64,000 nucleotides of DNA from Manis javanica (GCF_040802235.1 NC_133167.1:41228001-41292000); one strand, 5' to 3'. Positions 1 to 11,225 are shown, counted from the first letter of the stretch. The notes: generated by a model not told the origin, from the sequence alone. Numbers and translations: made by a program.

Positions 1-700
1 CCACTTGGGTTTATTAATGCAGTATCACTTGATGGCTAATGGACACTGGGCACTCTGAGGCTTAGTCTTCAATTTGAGATGATGTACTACTCAGTAATTC
101 AATTACCAGCAATGGGACTCAGCCATGAGGAGGAATCTGATTTCATTTCTGGGATGGAAAGAAGCAAAGCAACAGACTGACTCCAGTTCAGGTTTTGTTG
201 TGTTTTGTTTTCAAAGTAAACATTTTGATGAGATATCTGGGTCAGCTGGCAGATCCCATCAATCCTTCAGTTTGTAATTTCCTTGCTGTTACCAATCTCC
301 TTGCCATGCCCACATGCAATCAAACCTTTCTCTGTGCTCTGAGGGTTTTTCTGCTCTCCTAGAGACCTAATCACTTGCCCTTAGCACAAAATTAGAATTG
401 TTGCTTTCTAATTCTTGACCAATTATTTTTAGACAGCTTAGATGTCATTATGAAATTGTCCTGATCTTGCACCATGTTCTTGACTTTCCCTGAGCACTGG
501 TGTCGGTGGCGCTGTGAAAGCCCTCTGCCTCAGTCAGGGTCTCCACGTTCTTGGTCTTCTCCTTAGGTGTGCGTAACAGACTTCTCCTTAGACTTACCTG
601 TATAAGAGGCGGAGGATGGTTCTCAGAGGTGCAAAACAGCAGCAGACAGTGACAGCATTCACCAGTAGTTACAAGACACAGTCAGAAGCATTTCATTCCC
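1..700. other. Intergenic, no feature recognised
   Basis: Unique-looking sequence with no open frame of note. I recognise no repeat family here. Confidence 0.5.
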
Positions 701-715
701 GAACTTTAACTTCTT
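701..715. repeat. Target-site duplication of L1 A, left copy
   Basis: GAACTTTAACTTCTT. It matches 8671-8685 with one mismatch and brackets the whole insertion including the 3' extension. Confidence 0.85.
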
Positions 716-768
716 TTTTCTTTTTTTCTTTTTTTTTCTTTTTTTCTTTTCTTTTCTTTTTTTTTTTT

Positions 769-2584
769 GAGAGGGCATCTCTCATATTTATTGATCAAAT
801 GGTTGTTAACAACAATAAAATTCTGTATAGGGGGGTCAATGCTCAATGCACAATCATTAATCCATCTCAACCCTAATTCTCGTCAGTCTCCAATCTTCCG
901 AAGCATAACGAACAAGTTCTTACATGGTGAACGAATTCTTACATAGTGAATAAGTTCTTACATGGTGAACAGTCCAAGGGCATTCATCACAGAAACTTTC
1001 GGTTTTGATCATGCATTATGAACTATAAACAATCAGGCCAAATATGAATATTCATTTGATTTTTATACTTGATTTATATGTAGATCCCACATTTCTCCCT
1101 TTATTATTATTATTATTTTTATTTTTAATAAAATGTTGAAGTGGTAGGTAGATGCAAGATAAAGTTAGAAAACATAGTTTAGTGTTGTAAGAGAGCAATT
1201 GTAGATGATCATGTGTGTGCCTGTAGACTATGTGCTAATTCGAGCTAGACAAGGGCAATAAAACATCCACGGATGCAGAAGCTTTCTCTCAAACGGGGGT
1301 GTGTGTGTGAGGTTCTAAGCTTCACCACTCTTATTCCCCGATTTCTCACCTGATGGCTCCCCTGCGACTGTCCTGTCTTAGGTTGTTCCTCCCTTGAGGA
1401 ATCTTACCCGTCACTGGCTAACCAGTCATCTTTCGGGGCCATACAGGGAAATGTAAAGTTGGTAAGTGAGAGAGAAGCCATATTGTTTGAAAAGGTTAGC
1501 TTTGTACTTCTTTTTTTTATGCCCTGTGGCTTCTATGCCCAGCACTTGACTCGAGGTATCTTTACCACCTGGAGGAATTATGATACTCGGTAAATTTGAT
1601 ATGAGGCACGAATTCTATTTAAGGGTTGTAATTAGGAAGGAAGAAGAAAGCTATAAAGGTATCATATGGAAGAAAACATGGGAGGATTGATTATTTCTTT
1701 GACATATCTTCTTGTAGAGTACCTTAAGCATGTATAGGTTTTAAACTACGAACTAACTTGCGCACACATATTAACATAATAGGAATACGGTGACATAAAC
1801 AAAGCAAATCTATAATTACCAGCCATCTCCAGTGAAGCCAAGAAAACCATTTAGGCACCCTAGGCATTTGTGAAAATTTGTCTATGATATGATGGATATT
1901 GTCCAACTGTACTTGAACAGTCTGAGAGAAATCAGACAAATTAAAGCAACCCATTTCTGGGATCTGTTCACATCCCACATGTTCTTTTAACCGTAGTCTA
2001 TAATCATAAGATTTTGGAGTGCTACAACTTGCACCCCTCCCAACTCCTGGTTGAGTTCCAACAGTACAGATCTGGTCAAATTCGTTGTCTCACTGTATGC
2101 ACATGCCAGCCTAGACATCTCCCTCCTCATTCCTATGGCAAGTCCAGGAAACGGTGGGGTGGACGCAGCCACAAACGCAGCATCGCCCGGATCCCTGTGG
2201 AGGCTTTTTGATGATCATCCCCCGGCACGAGTCCTCCAGAGAGTGCTGATGCCGGAAGCTCCTCCTCATATCATATCTTAGTTCATTTTCTGGGTAGCCA
2301 AGCTAGGCCTTGATCTTCTGCATAGAAACAAACAGACCCTTTGCCCACACTTTGACATGCCCTCTATACCACTGTGTAGAACTCATTGGAGGTCAGCACA
2401 CAGAAACTGCTTTATTTTTATTTTTATTTTTATTAAGAGAAAGGAATATTATCAGAAAAGAGTACCTCCATAGCTGATCATCTGACACCCTTTAAGTGAT
2501 CAACATTAAGGATATTTAAAGTATGTGTTAATCTTTGATTTACCAATAGTTTTATCCTATCAAGGAGTAATCCCCCTTTTCTTT
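769..2584 (-). mobile_element. Probable 3'-transduced flank carried by L1 A
   Basis: Beyond the normal L1 3' end and its A-tail (T-run 2585-2598 on +) lie about 1.8 kb absent from L1 B and L1 C, yet inside the same target-site duplication. On the sense strand this DNA ends with the polyadenylation signal AATAAA (792-787), 18-20 bases before the final tail, as expected when an L1 transcript reads through its own weak signal and uses one downstream. A second A-rich tract at 2412-2438 (TTTTTA repeats on +) may be an earlier tail, splitting it into 2439-2584 and 769-2411. Small open frames here (1724-1978, 1987-2281) have no recognisable homology. Confidence 0.7.
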
Positions 2585-2599
2585 ATTTTTTTTTTTTTA

Positions 2600-2935
2600 A
2601 TTTTTAATCTACACTTACATGAAGAATACTATGCTTACTATGCTCTCCCCTATATCAGGTCCCCCCTAAAAACCACATTACGGTTACTGTCCATCAGCAT
2701 AGCAAAATGTTGTAGAATCACTACTTGTCCTCTCTGTGTTGTATAGCCCTCCCTCCCCTTTCTCCCTCCCTCCCCATGCATGCTAATCTTAATACCCCCC
2801 TTCTTCTTCCCCCCACCTTATCCCTCCCTGCCCACCCATCCTCCCCAGTTCCTTTCCCTTTGGTACCTGTTAGTCCATTTTTGAGTTCTGTAATTCTGCT
2901 GCTGTTTTGTTCCTTTAGTTTTTCCTTTGTTCTTA
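2600..2935 (-). repeat. L1 A 3' UTR with G-rich polypurine tract
   Basis: The + strand is a C/T-rich block at ~2747-2870 (CCCTCCCTCCCC type), so the sense strand is G-rich with several GGG runs, as is typical of mammalian L1 3' UTRs and able in principle to form G-quadruplexes. The stretch to 2600 aligns by eye with the 3' end of L1 C (34560-34902). It is followed by the first A-tail. Confidence 0.75.
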
Positions 2936-5900
2936 TACTCCTCAGATGAGTGAAATCATTTGGTATTTCTCTTTCACCGCTTGGCTTATTTCACTGAGCA
3001 TAATACTCTTCAGCTTCATCCATGTTGCTGTAAATGGTAGGATTTTTCCGCTTCTTATGGCTGAGTAGTATTCCATTGTGTATATGTACCACATCTTCTT
3101 TATCCATTTATCTACCGTGGACATTTAGGTTGCTTCCAATTCTTGGCTATTGTAAATAGTGCTGCGATAAACATAGGGGTGCATCTGTCTTTCTCAAACT
3201 TGATTGCTGTGTTCTTAGGGTAAATTCCTAGGAGTGGAATTCCTGGGTCAAATGGTAGGTCTGTTTTTGAGCATTGTGATGAACCTCCATACTGCTTTCC
3301 ACAATGGTTGAACTAATTTACATTCCCACCAGCAGTGTAGGAGGGCTCCCCTTTCTCCACAGCCTCGCCAACATTTGTTGTTGTTTGTCTTTTGGATGGC
3401 AGCTATCCTTACTGGTGTGAGGTGATACCTCATTGTAGTTTTAATTTGCATTTCTCTGATAATTAGTGATGTGGAGCATCTTTTCATGTGTCTGTTGGCC
3501 ATCTGTATTTCTTTTTTAGAGAACTGTCTGTTCAGTTCCTCTGCCCATTTTTTAATTGGGTTATTTGTTTTTTGTTTGTTGAGGCATGTGAGCTCTTTAT
3601 ATATTCTGGATGTCAAGCCTTTATCGGATCTGTCATTTTCAAATATATTCTCCCATACTGTAGGGTTCCTTTTTGTTCTATTGATGGTGTCTTTCGCTGT
3701 ACAGAAGCTTTTCAGCTTAATGTAGTCCCACTTGCTCATTTTTGCTGTTGTTTTCCTTGCCCGGGGAGATATGTTCAAGAAGAGGTCACTCAAGAGGTTT
3801 TTGCCTATGTTTTTTTCCAAGAGTTTAATGGTTTCATGACTTACATTCAGGTCTTTGATCCATTTTGAGTTTACCTTTGTATATGGGGTTAGACAATGGT
3901 CCAGTTTCATTCTCTTACATGTAGCTGTCCAGTTTTGCCAGCACCATCTGTTGAAGAGACTGTCATTTCCCCCATTGTTATGTCCATGGCTCCTTTATCA
4001 AATATTAATTGACCATATATGTTTGGGTTAATGTCTGGAGACTCTATTCTGTTCCACTGAATTTCCCTTTGGTAACTGTGGCTCTGTTCTTGTGCCAATA
4101 CCAAATTGTCTTGATTACTATGGCTTTGTAGTAGAGCTTGAAGTTGGGGAGTGAGATCCCCCTACTTTATTCTTCTTTTTCAGGATTGCTTTGGCTATTC
4201 GGGGTCTTTGGTGTTTCCATATGAATTTTTGAACTGTTTGTTCCAGTTCACTGAAGAATGTTGTTGGTAATTTGATAGGGATTGCATCAAATCTGTATAT
4301 TGCTTTGGGCAGGATGGCCATTTTGACGATATTAATTCTTCCTAGCCAGGAGCATGGGATGAGTTTCCATTTGTTAGAGACCTCTTTAATTTCTCCTAAG
4401 AGTGTCTTGTAGTTTTCAGGGTATAGGTCTTTCACTTCCTTGGTTAGGTTTATTCCTAGGTATTTTATTCTTTTTGATGCTTTTGTGAATGGAATTATTT
4501 TCCTGATTTCTCTTTCTACTGGCTCATTGTTAGTGTATAGGGATGCCACAGATTTCTGTGTGTTAATTTTGTATCCTGCAACTTTGCTGTACTCCGATAT
4601 CAGTTCTAGTAGTTTTGGAGTGGAGTCTTTAGGGTTTTTTATGTACGATATCATGTCATCTGCAAATAGTGACAGTTTAACTTCTTCTTTACCAATCTGG
4701 ATTCCTTGTATTTCTTTGTTTTGTCTGATTGCCGTGGCTAGGACCTCCAGTACTATGTTAAATAACAGTGGGGAGAGTGGGCATCCCTGTCTTATTCCTA
4801 ATCTCACAGGAAATGCTTTCAGCTTCTCAGTGTTCAGTATAATGCTGGCTGTAGGTTTATCATATATGGCCTTTATTATGTTGAGATACTTGCCCTCTAT
4901 TCCCATTTTGTTGAGAGTTTTTATCATGAATGGATGTTGAATTCTGTCAAATGCTTTTTCAGCATCTATGGAGATGATCATGTGTTTTTTGTCTTTCTTT
5001 TTGTTGATGTGGTGGATGATGTTGATGGATTTTCGAATGTTGTACCATCCTTGCATCCCTGGGATGAATCCCACTTGGTCATGGTGTATGATCCTTTTGA
5101 TATACTGTTGAATTCTGTTTGCTAATAGTTTATTGAGTATTTTTGCATCTACATTCATCAGGGATATTGGTCTGTAATTTTCTTTTTTGGTGGGGTCTTT
5201 GCCTGGTTTTGGTATTAGGGTGATGTTGGCTTCATAGAATGAGTTTGGGAGTATTCCCTCTTCTTCTATTTTTTGGAGCACTTTAAGGAGAATGGGTATT
5301 ATGTCTTCTCTGTGTGTCTGATAAAATTCCGAGGTAAATCCATCCGGCCCCGAGGTTTTGTTCTTGGGTAGTTTTTTGATTACCGTTTCAATTTCTTTGC
5401 TCGTGATTGGTTTGTTTCACTTTTGTGTTTCTTCCTTGGTCAGTCCTGGGAGGTTGTATTTTTCTAGGAAGTTGTCCATTTCTTCTAGGTTTTCCAGCTT
5501 GTTGGCATATAGGTTTTCATAGTAGTCTTTAATAATTCTTTGTATTTCTGTGGAGTCTGTCCTGATTTTTCCATTCTCATTTCTGATTCTGTTGATTTGT
5601 GTTGATTCTCTTTTTCTCTTAATAAATTTGGCTAGAGGCTTATCTATTTTGTTTATTTTATCAAAGAACCAGCTCTTGGTTTCGTTGATTTTTGCTATTG
5701 TTTTATTCTTCTCAATTTTGTTTATTTCTTCTCTGATCTTTATTATGTCCTTCCTTCTGCTGACTTTAGGCCTCATTTGTTCTTCTTTTTCCAGTTTTGA
5801 TAATTGTGATGTTAGACTATTCATTTGAGATTGTTCTTCCTTCTTCAAGTGTGCCTGGATTGCTATATACTTTCCTCTTAAGACTGTTTTTGCTGCGTCC

Positions 5901-6716
5901 CACAGAAGTTGGGGATTTGTGTTGTTGTCATTTGTTTCTATATATTCCTTGATCTCTATTTTGATTTGTTCATTGATCTATTGTTTATTTAGTAGCGTGT
6001 TGTTAAGCCTCCATGTGTTTGTGAGCCTTCTTGTTTTCTTTGTAGAATTTATTTCTACTTTTATACCTTTGTGGTCTGAAAAATTGGTTGGTAGAATTTC
6101 AATATTTTTGAATTTACTGAGGCTCTTTTTGTGAGCTAATATGTGGTCTATTCTGGAGAATGTTCCATGTGCACTTGAGAAGAATGTGTATCCTGTTGCT
6201 TTTGGATGTAGAATTCTATAAATGTCTGTTAGGTCCATCTGTTCTAGTGTGTTGTTCAGTGCCTCTGTGTCCTTACTTATTTTTTGCCCAGTGGATCTAT
6301 CCTTTGGGGTGAGTGGTGTGTTGAAGTCTCCTAAAATGAATGCATTGCAGTCTATTTCCCTCTTTAGTTCTGTTAGTATTTGTTTCACAAATGCTGGTGC
6401 TCCTGTGTTGGGTGCATATATATTTATAATGGTTATATCCTCTTGTTGGACTGAGCCCTTTATGATTATGTAGTGTCCTTCTTTATTTCTTGTTACTTTC
6501 TTTGTTTTGAAGTCTATTTTGTCTGATATTAGTACTGCCACCCCTGCTTTCTTCTTGCTGTTGTTTGCCTGAAATATGTTTTTCTATCCCTTGACTTTTA
6601 GTCTGTGCTTGTCTTTGGGTTTGAGGTGAGTTTCTTTTAAGCAGCATATAGATGGGTCTTGCTTTTTTATCCATTCTATTACTCTGTGTCGTTTGATTGG
6701 TGCATTAAGTCCATTC
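2935..6716 (-). pseudogene. L1 A ORF2 (endonuclease-reverse transcriptase), interrupted
   Basis: ORF2p nicks target DNA and reverse transcribes L1 RNA. The endonuclease begins mid-domain at ~6710 because of the deletion and is frameshifted near 6550-6600; an intact piece covers 5978-6541, including SDHKGIKVEI near its end. A reverse transcriptase frame runs 5281-4118, with the catalytic block LFADDM at 4669-4652. The C-terminal region continues at 3910-3248 (zinc-knuckle-like HCWWEC) and ends near 2942. Four or five breaks split the frame. Very similar to L1 C at 4252-4798 and 3900-4158 (see findings). Confidence 0.9.
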
Positions 6717-6940
6717 TGCTTATAAATCCTTCCAGGGATTGTTTCAATTCTGTGATCTCCTTTCTGACATCTGTGATCTCCCTCCAGCCTTCATCCCATT
6801 GCTCTTGCATTTTTCTCTGCATCTCTGTCAGCATGTTCATGATTTTAATTTTGAATTCTTTTTCAGGAGGACTGGTTAGGTCTGTCTCCTTCTCAGGTGT
6901 TGTCTCTGATCTTTATCTGCCTGTAGTTTTGCCTTTTCAT
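6709..6940 (-). pseudogene. L1 A ORF1 remnant (RNA-binding protein, N-terminal part only)
   Basis: Reading on the - strand from the ATG at 6940-6938, the frame starts MKRQNYRQIK, is broken by a frameshift near 6890, and continues as a charged, coiled-coil-like stretch containing KEFKIKIMNML. That block matches the ORF1 N-termini of the other two L1s here (KEFKIKI-type block near 16350 and 29650). The central RNA-recognition and C-terminal domains are missing: the sequence passes directly into ORF2 endonuclease near 6708-6716. ORF1p normally packages L1 RNA as a trimer; this fragment cannot. Confidence 0.8.
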
Positions 6941-7284
6941 GGTGATAGAGATAGTTTGCAGAGCTGGTATGAGTGACCGCTGGAAGAGCTTTCCTTCTTG
7001 TTGATTTGTGGCCTTCCTCTCCTGGGAGAATAGCGACCTCTAGTGGCCTATGCTTGGCAGCTGTGCACAGACAGGGCTTCTGCTACTTGCCCATTTGCTA
7101 TGGAGTTTATCTCCGCTGTTGCTGTGGGCGTGGCCTGGCTTGGGCTGCTCCTCCAAAATGGTGGAGCCCCTTTGGAGGGGGAGCAGCTGGGAGGCTATTT
7201 ATCTCCATAAGGGGCCTCTGTGCTCCCTGTTGCCCAGGGGGTTAGAGTGCCCAGAGATCCCCATATTCCCTGCCTCTGGTCTAA

Positions 7285-8640
7285 GTGTCCTGTCCTGCCC
7301 CTTTAAAACCTCCAAAAAGCACTCTCCAACCCAAAACAACAGCAACAAGGAAAGAAGGGGAAAAAAAAAAGGAAAAACTGCGCGATTTTCTTTGTCCTCA
7401 GGCGCCGGTCCCAGGCACCCACTCACCGGTCCTGCTGCCCTGCCTCCCTAGCACCAGGGTCCCTGTCCCTTCAAGGCTTCCAAAAAGCACTCACCAAAAA
7501 AAAAAAAAAAAGGGGGGGGAAATGCGCTATATTGTTTGTCCTCAGGTGCCGGTCCCAGGCACCCGCCCACCGGTTCTGCCACCCTGCCTCCCTAGCACTG
7601 GGGTCCCCGTCCCTCCAAGGCCTCCAAAAAGCACTCACCAAAAAAAAAAGGGAAAAATGCGTGACCGTCTCCTTTCCCAGGTGCTGGTCCCAGGCACCCG
7701 CCTACTGGCCCTGCCACCCTGCCTCCCTGGCACTGGGGTCCCTGTCCCCCTAAGGCCTCCAAAAAGCACTCGCCAAAAAGAAAAAAAGGGAGAAACGTGC
7801 AATTTTCTTTGTCCGCCAGGCACCCACCCACCAGTCTTGCTGCCCTGCCTCCCTGGTATTGGGGTCCCCGTCTCTCCAAGGCTTCCAAAGAGCACTCACC
7901 AAAAAAAAAAGGGAAAAGCACGCAATTTTCTTTGTCCTCAGGTGCCAGTCCCAGGCACCTGCTCACTGGTCCTGCCTCCCTGCCTCCCTGGCATTGGGGG
8001 CCCTGTCCTTTTAAGGCTTCCAAAAAGCACTCGCCAAAAAAAAAGAAAAAAAGGGAAAAATGCGCGATATTCTTTGTCCTCAGGTGCCGGCCCCAGGCAC
8101 CTGCCCACTGGTCCCACTGCCCTGCCTCCCTGGCATTGAGGTCCCTGTCCACTTAAGACTTCCAAAAAGCACTCGCCAAAAAAAAAAAGGGAAAAACACG
8201 ACTTTCCCTGTCCCCAGGCGCCAGTCTCATACACCCGCTCACCGGTCCTGCCGCCTTGCCTCCCCAGTACTGGGAAAAATGCGCAATTTTCTTTGTCCTC
8301 AGGCGCCAGTCTCAGGCACCCGCTCACTGGTCTTGCTGCCCTGTTTCACTGGTATTGGGGTCCCTGTCCCTTTAAGGCTTCCAAAAAGCACTCGCCAAAA
8401 AAAAAAACCACTCTGGTTTCTTTCTACCCGCCGGGAGCCAGGGGGAGGGGCGCTCGGGTCCCGCCGGGCCGGGGCTTGTATCTTACCCCCTTCGCGAGGC
8501 GCTGGGTTCTTGCAGGTGTGGATGTGGTCTGGATTTTGTCCTGTGTCCTCTGGTCTCTATTTTAGGAAGAGTTTTCTTTGCTATATTTTCATAGATCTAT
8601 GTGGTTTTGGGAGGAGATTTCCACTGCTCTACTCACGCTG
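7285..8640 (-). repeat. Tandem monomers in the 5' UTR of L1 A
   Basis: A GC-rich unit of roughly 125-145 bp recurs about nine times. Each unit has a CCAAAAAGCACTC core followed by an A-run and then TTTGTCCTCAGG. The core appears near 7312, 7480, 7625, 7760, 7886, 8020, 8160 and 8380; one unit near 8270 lost its core. The array lies just inside the 5' end (8657-8670), where rodent L1s carry promoter monomers, so a promoter role is likely by analogy. Long open frames on both strands here (for example 7285-8139 +) are by-products of the repeat, not genes. Confidence 0.85.
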
Positions 8641-8670
8641 CCATCCTGGCTCCGCCACCCCCCCCCCCCC

Positions 8671-8685
8671 GAACTTTATCTTCTT
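8671..8685. repeat. Target-site duplication of L1 A, right copy
   Basis: GAACTTTATCTTCTT. It follows the C-run at the 5' end of the element, and its partner is 701-715. Confidence 0.85.
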
Positions 8686-9342
8686 AAACATCACTGATTA
8701 CCACTTCCAGATCTTTGAGACTATTTGAATCTATGATAATGAATAGTGACATTATTTAAGTTACATAGTCATCCTATGTAAGAGAAGAAAATAAATTGCT
8801 ATTTTTCTTGTTCTATTAGTTATGCACTACAGTATTTGTTTAACTCATTCAATGTCATTATTACCAATCTTCTTTGTCAACTTTGATTTCAACTTACATC
8901 TGAGCAGAGTCTGGGCTTGATCCAGGATTTAAAGGAATTAAAGGGCCTTTAAAGGAAAAGTACTCAATTCACTCCCTGATGTGCAAGGGGACAGAGAAGT
9001 ATTACAGAAGGATGGAAAAATTGCTATTTTATATGGGTCTGGAAAATAATGAACTTTATTCTCTGTGCAAATTTGAATACAGTGATGGCATGGGGATGCC
9101 TGGCAGTTTTCTAGGTGACTTGTGGCCTCACCATGTGACATTTTTGTCTGAATTTTGTCAATTTTCAAGATCAAGGTAATTTTCATCTTATTAGAAAATA
9201 GCCTAACACTCACTGATCAAATATACCCTCATTATTTGATACTTAGGGAAGCAGCATGTATGAATGAGTGACCCAGACATTCTGTTGTTAGGCTACTGGA
9301 TTTTGCTTTGATTTTCTCTAGATTTCATCATACACTAGGCCA
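8686..9342. other. Intergenic, no feature recognised
   Basis: AT-rich sequence with overlapping short chance frames (8938-9213). No domain, splice pattern or repeat was recognised. Confidence 0.5.
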
Positions 9343-9483
9343 TTTGTTTTCAAAATATGCTTCCTGGGCAAAATTCTCAGGCCCTACATAAGAACTATTG
9401 ATCAGAAACTCTGCAGTTGGGGTCCAGCAATCTCTATTTTAAGAGAAACTCCAGGTGCTCCTGTGCACCTGTGAAAGCCACTG
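9343..9483 (+). mobile_element. MER5-type hAT DNA transposon relic
   Basis: The order ATTCTCAGGCCC, ATCAGAAACTCTG, GGTCCAGCAATCT, CTCCAGGTGCTCCTG, AAGCCACTG follows the MER5A non-autonomous hAT-Charlie consensus as I know it. The left terminal repeat is decayed. Elements of this family date to early placental mammals. Confidence 0.75.
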
Positions 9484-9635
9484 CCCAAGGTCAATTACAT
9501 CCTCAGTAGCACTCACGGTAGCACCTAAATGGCTGTCTAAATAAACCAACATTTCCGAGCCTGGGCTACTGCATTTTGTTACAATATTCCCTGGGGCTGA
9601 AGTCCACAGCTTCAAGCCACAGTTCAGAAGAAAAT

Positions 9636-9869
9636 GGACAGTCCTATTTCTAGAACTCTAGAAAGAGGCAGATCTTGGCACAGGCAATAGGGACTTAGGA
9701 AGACACCTTCCTTGTAGGTGAGTGGAGATTATTTTCTCCTCCTTAGGCCTGGTGATTATTTTGGCTTTGGAGAGTGGCCAAGTGGAGGAGAGGCCTCACG
9801 CAGTGGCTGGGATGTGGTGGAACAACATCCCGGTGGAGGATCTCTAGAGTTCTAGAAATGAAACTGTCT
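9636..9869. repeat. Inverted repeat pair, 27 bp arms (MITE-like candidate)
   Basis: Arms at 9636-9662 and 9843-9869 are reverse complements at about 23 of 27 positions, separated by 180 bp. Both arms contain TTCTAGAA. The structure could be a small DNA transposon with terminal inverted repeats, or a chance hairpin. I see no convincing target duplication and do not know the family. Confidence 0.5.
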
Positions 9870-11104
9870 ACCCCATGCAGAAGGATCTCAGGAGGCCATT
9901 GTCAGCAGAGGTGGTGGTACAGAGGCCTTATAAGGGAGGACACTATGTGACAACTGTTGAGACACTGTCAAAGACTGAGAAAATAGTGTGGAGGCACAAG
10001 GTAGGTTGGGTGCTGCAGGCACTGTGATGTTGGCATACAAACAACCGTTACACCCAGAGGCTGGTGCAACCTACGCACACCTTCACACCTGCTGGGCTCC
10101 TAGTCACCACGAACTCCTTCACCCCGACTTTGCTGACTATAGTTCTAATTCTGACTGTTTTCCTGTCTCTCACAAGATACCTACCTTTTCCCTTGGCCCC
10201 AACATTATAATATATACAAATCAATGAGATTTGAAAGGCAGGAAATAGTTTCACAGTTAAGTCAATACTGTAATAACACATTTTATTAATATTGATGCTT
10301 ACTCCATTTCTCCTACAATATTATAAGCTAGTATCTATGAACTACTCAGAAACTAAAGAAATCAGAAATCCCACATAACAGTTTTGAGATGGATAGCTAG
10401 CCTTTGCCCTGCTCTGGCAATAATTTGAGAAAGTGAGACAAATTTCAGTTTTTAGTCAGTCTCTTAGACCTTCCTGACTTTTCTTTCTTTGAGAGTTGGC
10501 ATTTTATGTTGAAGAATTTTTAGAATATTTTCTTCTCCTTCATCTTGAAACAAGGCCTCCATGGAATTTTATTAAGAACCCTAAGGAGTTCAGAAGAAAA
10601 AAACCCAGAACTGCAGGAGGCTAACATAGCCTCTACTACCTGCACTGTCACCTGCTTTCTATTCTAACTGCTTACTCTGTCATTCTCCCTCTATCCTAAT
10701 AGACTACTCCTAGACATTTCTTATGGATTTCATATCCAGGCTGCCAAGATAAACATTTGTCTGAGACTTTCCCTGACTCATCCCCAGTGAATGCCATCAT
10801 TTCAGTCACTTCAGCTTTCCTTCAGCAGATATCCAGTCTGTATGGAGGGTTTGCCATTTAGATACCAAGAATCATTCCCAGCTAATTCAGAGGGAATAGC
10901 TTGTGGTCTTCCCAAATGATTTTACAGGGAACTTTTAATAAATAACAAATTTAGCTTTCTTTATGTAATTGAAAGTGACTATATTGACTAATGTATCTAT
11001 TTGAGTTGTCTGTACATAAAATTTGGACTTCTTAAATTTCTACATGGAGTAGAAATTATGTCCCAGAAGAGTAATGGCAAATTCGTTGGATCACTAGTAC
11101 AGAG
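9870..11104. other. Intergenic, no feature recognised
   Basis: No coding frame above background. The frame at 9988-10227 is short and has no recognisable similarity. Confidence 0.5.
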
Positions 11105-11225
11105 AGCTAGCTTTGCTAATCTGGGCAAGTTACTTAAATTCTGCAGGCCCCTGTTTCTTCATCCATAAAATGAAGGAATTGGACTCTGATCTATAATAAT
11201 TTTTAATAGTCTTTAAGGTCTAGTC
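11105..11225 (+). mobile_element. MIR SINE relic
   Basis: TCTGGGCAAGTTACTTAAA followed by TTTCTTCATCCATAAAATG is the diagnostic core of the ancient tRNA-derived MIR family, sense orientation. Confidence 0.75.

Larger units (their letters stand above)
716..8670 (-). mobile_element. LINE-1 insertion A, full length at the 5' end with 3' extension
   Basis: The left flank GAACTTTAACTTCTT (701-715) and right flank GAACTTTATCTTCTT (8671-8685) match at 14 of 15 bases and are the target-site duplication of one insertion. A T/C-rich tail (716-768) marks the 3' end and a C-run (8657-8670, non-templated Gs on the sense strand) the 5' end. In sense order the element has a monomer-type 5' UTR, the N-terminal part of ORF1, a deletion, ORF2 (endonuclease, reverse transcriptase, C-terminal region), a G-rich 3' UTR, an internal A-tail at 2585-2598, and about 1.8 kb that the other two L1s in this window lack. 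At ~7.95 kb it is longer than a normal L1 despite the deletion. Frameshifts and stops show it is dead, but it is the least decayed L1 here. Confidence 0.9.

Noticed and set aside
4440..4940. 166-codon + strand frame with a near-identical partner at 32540-33040 (-)
   Set aside because: It is antisense to the reverse transcriptase region of the L1s. Its similarity between copies is explained by nucleotide identity of the L1s, not by a conserved antisense protein.
7285..8139. 284-codon + strand open frame, and long - strand frames over the same DNA (8152-7592, 8327-7938)
   Set aside because: They arise from the GC-rich tandem monomers of the L1 5' UTR. The translations are Pro/Ser/Lys or Phe/Gly repeats with the repeat's period, and the frames exist on both strands.
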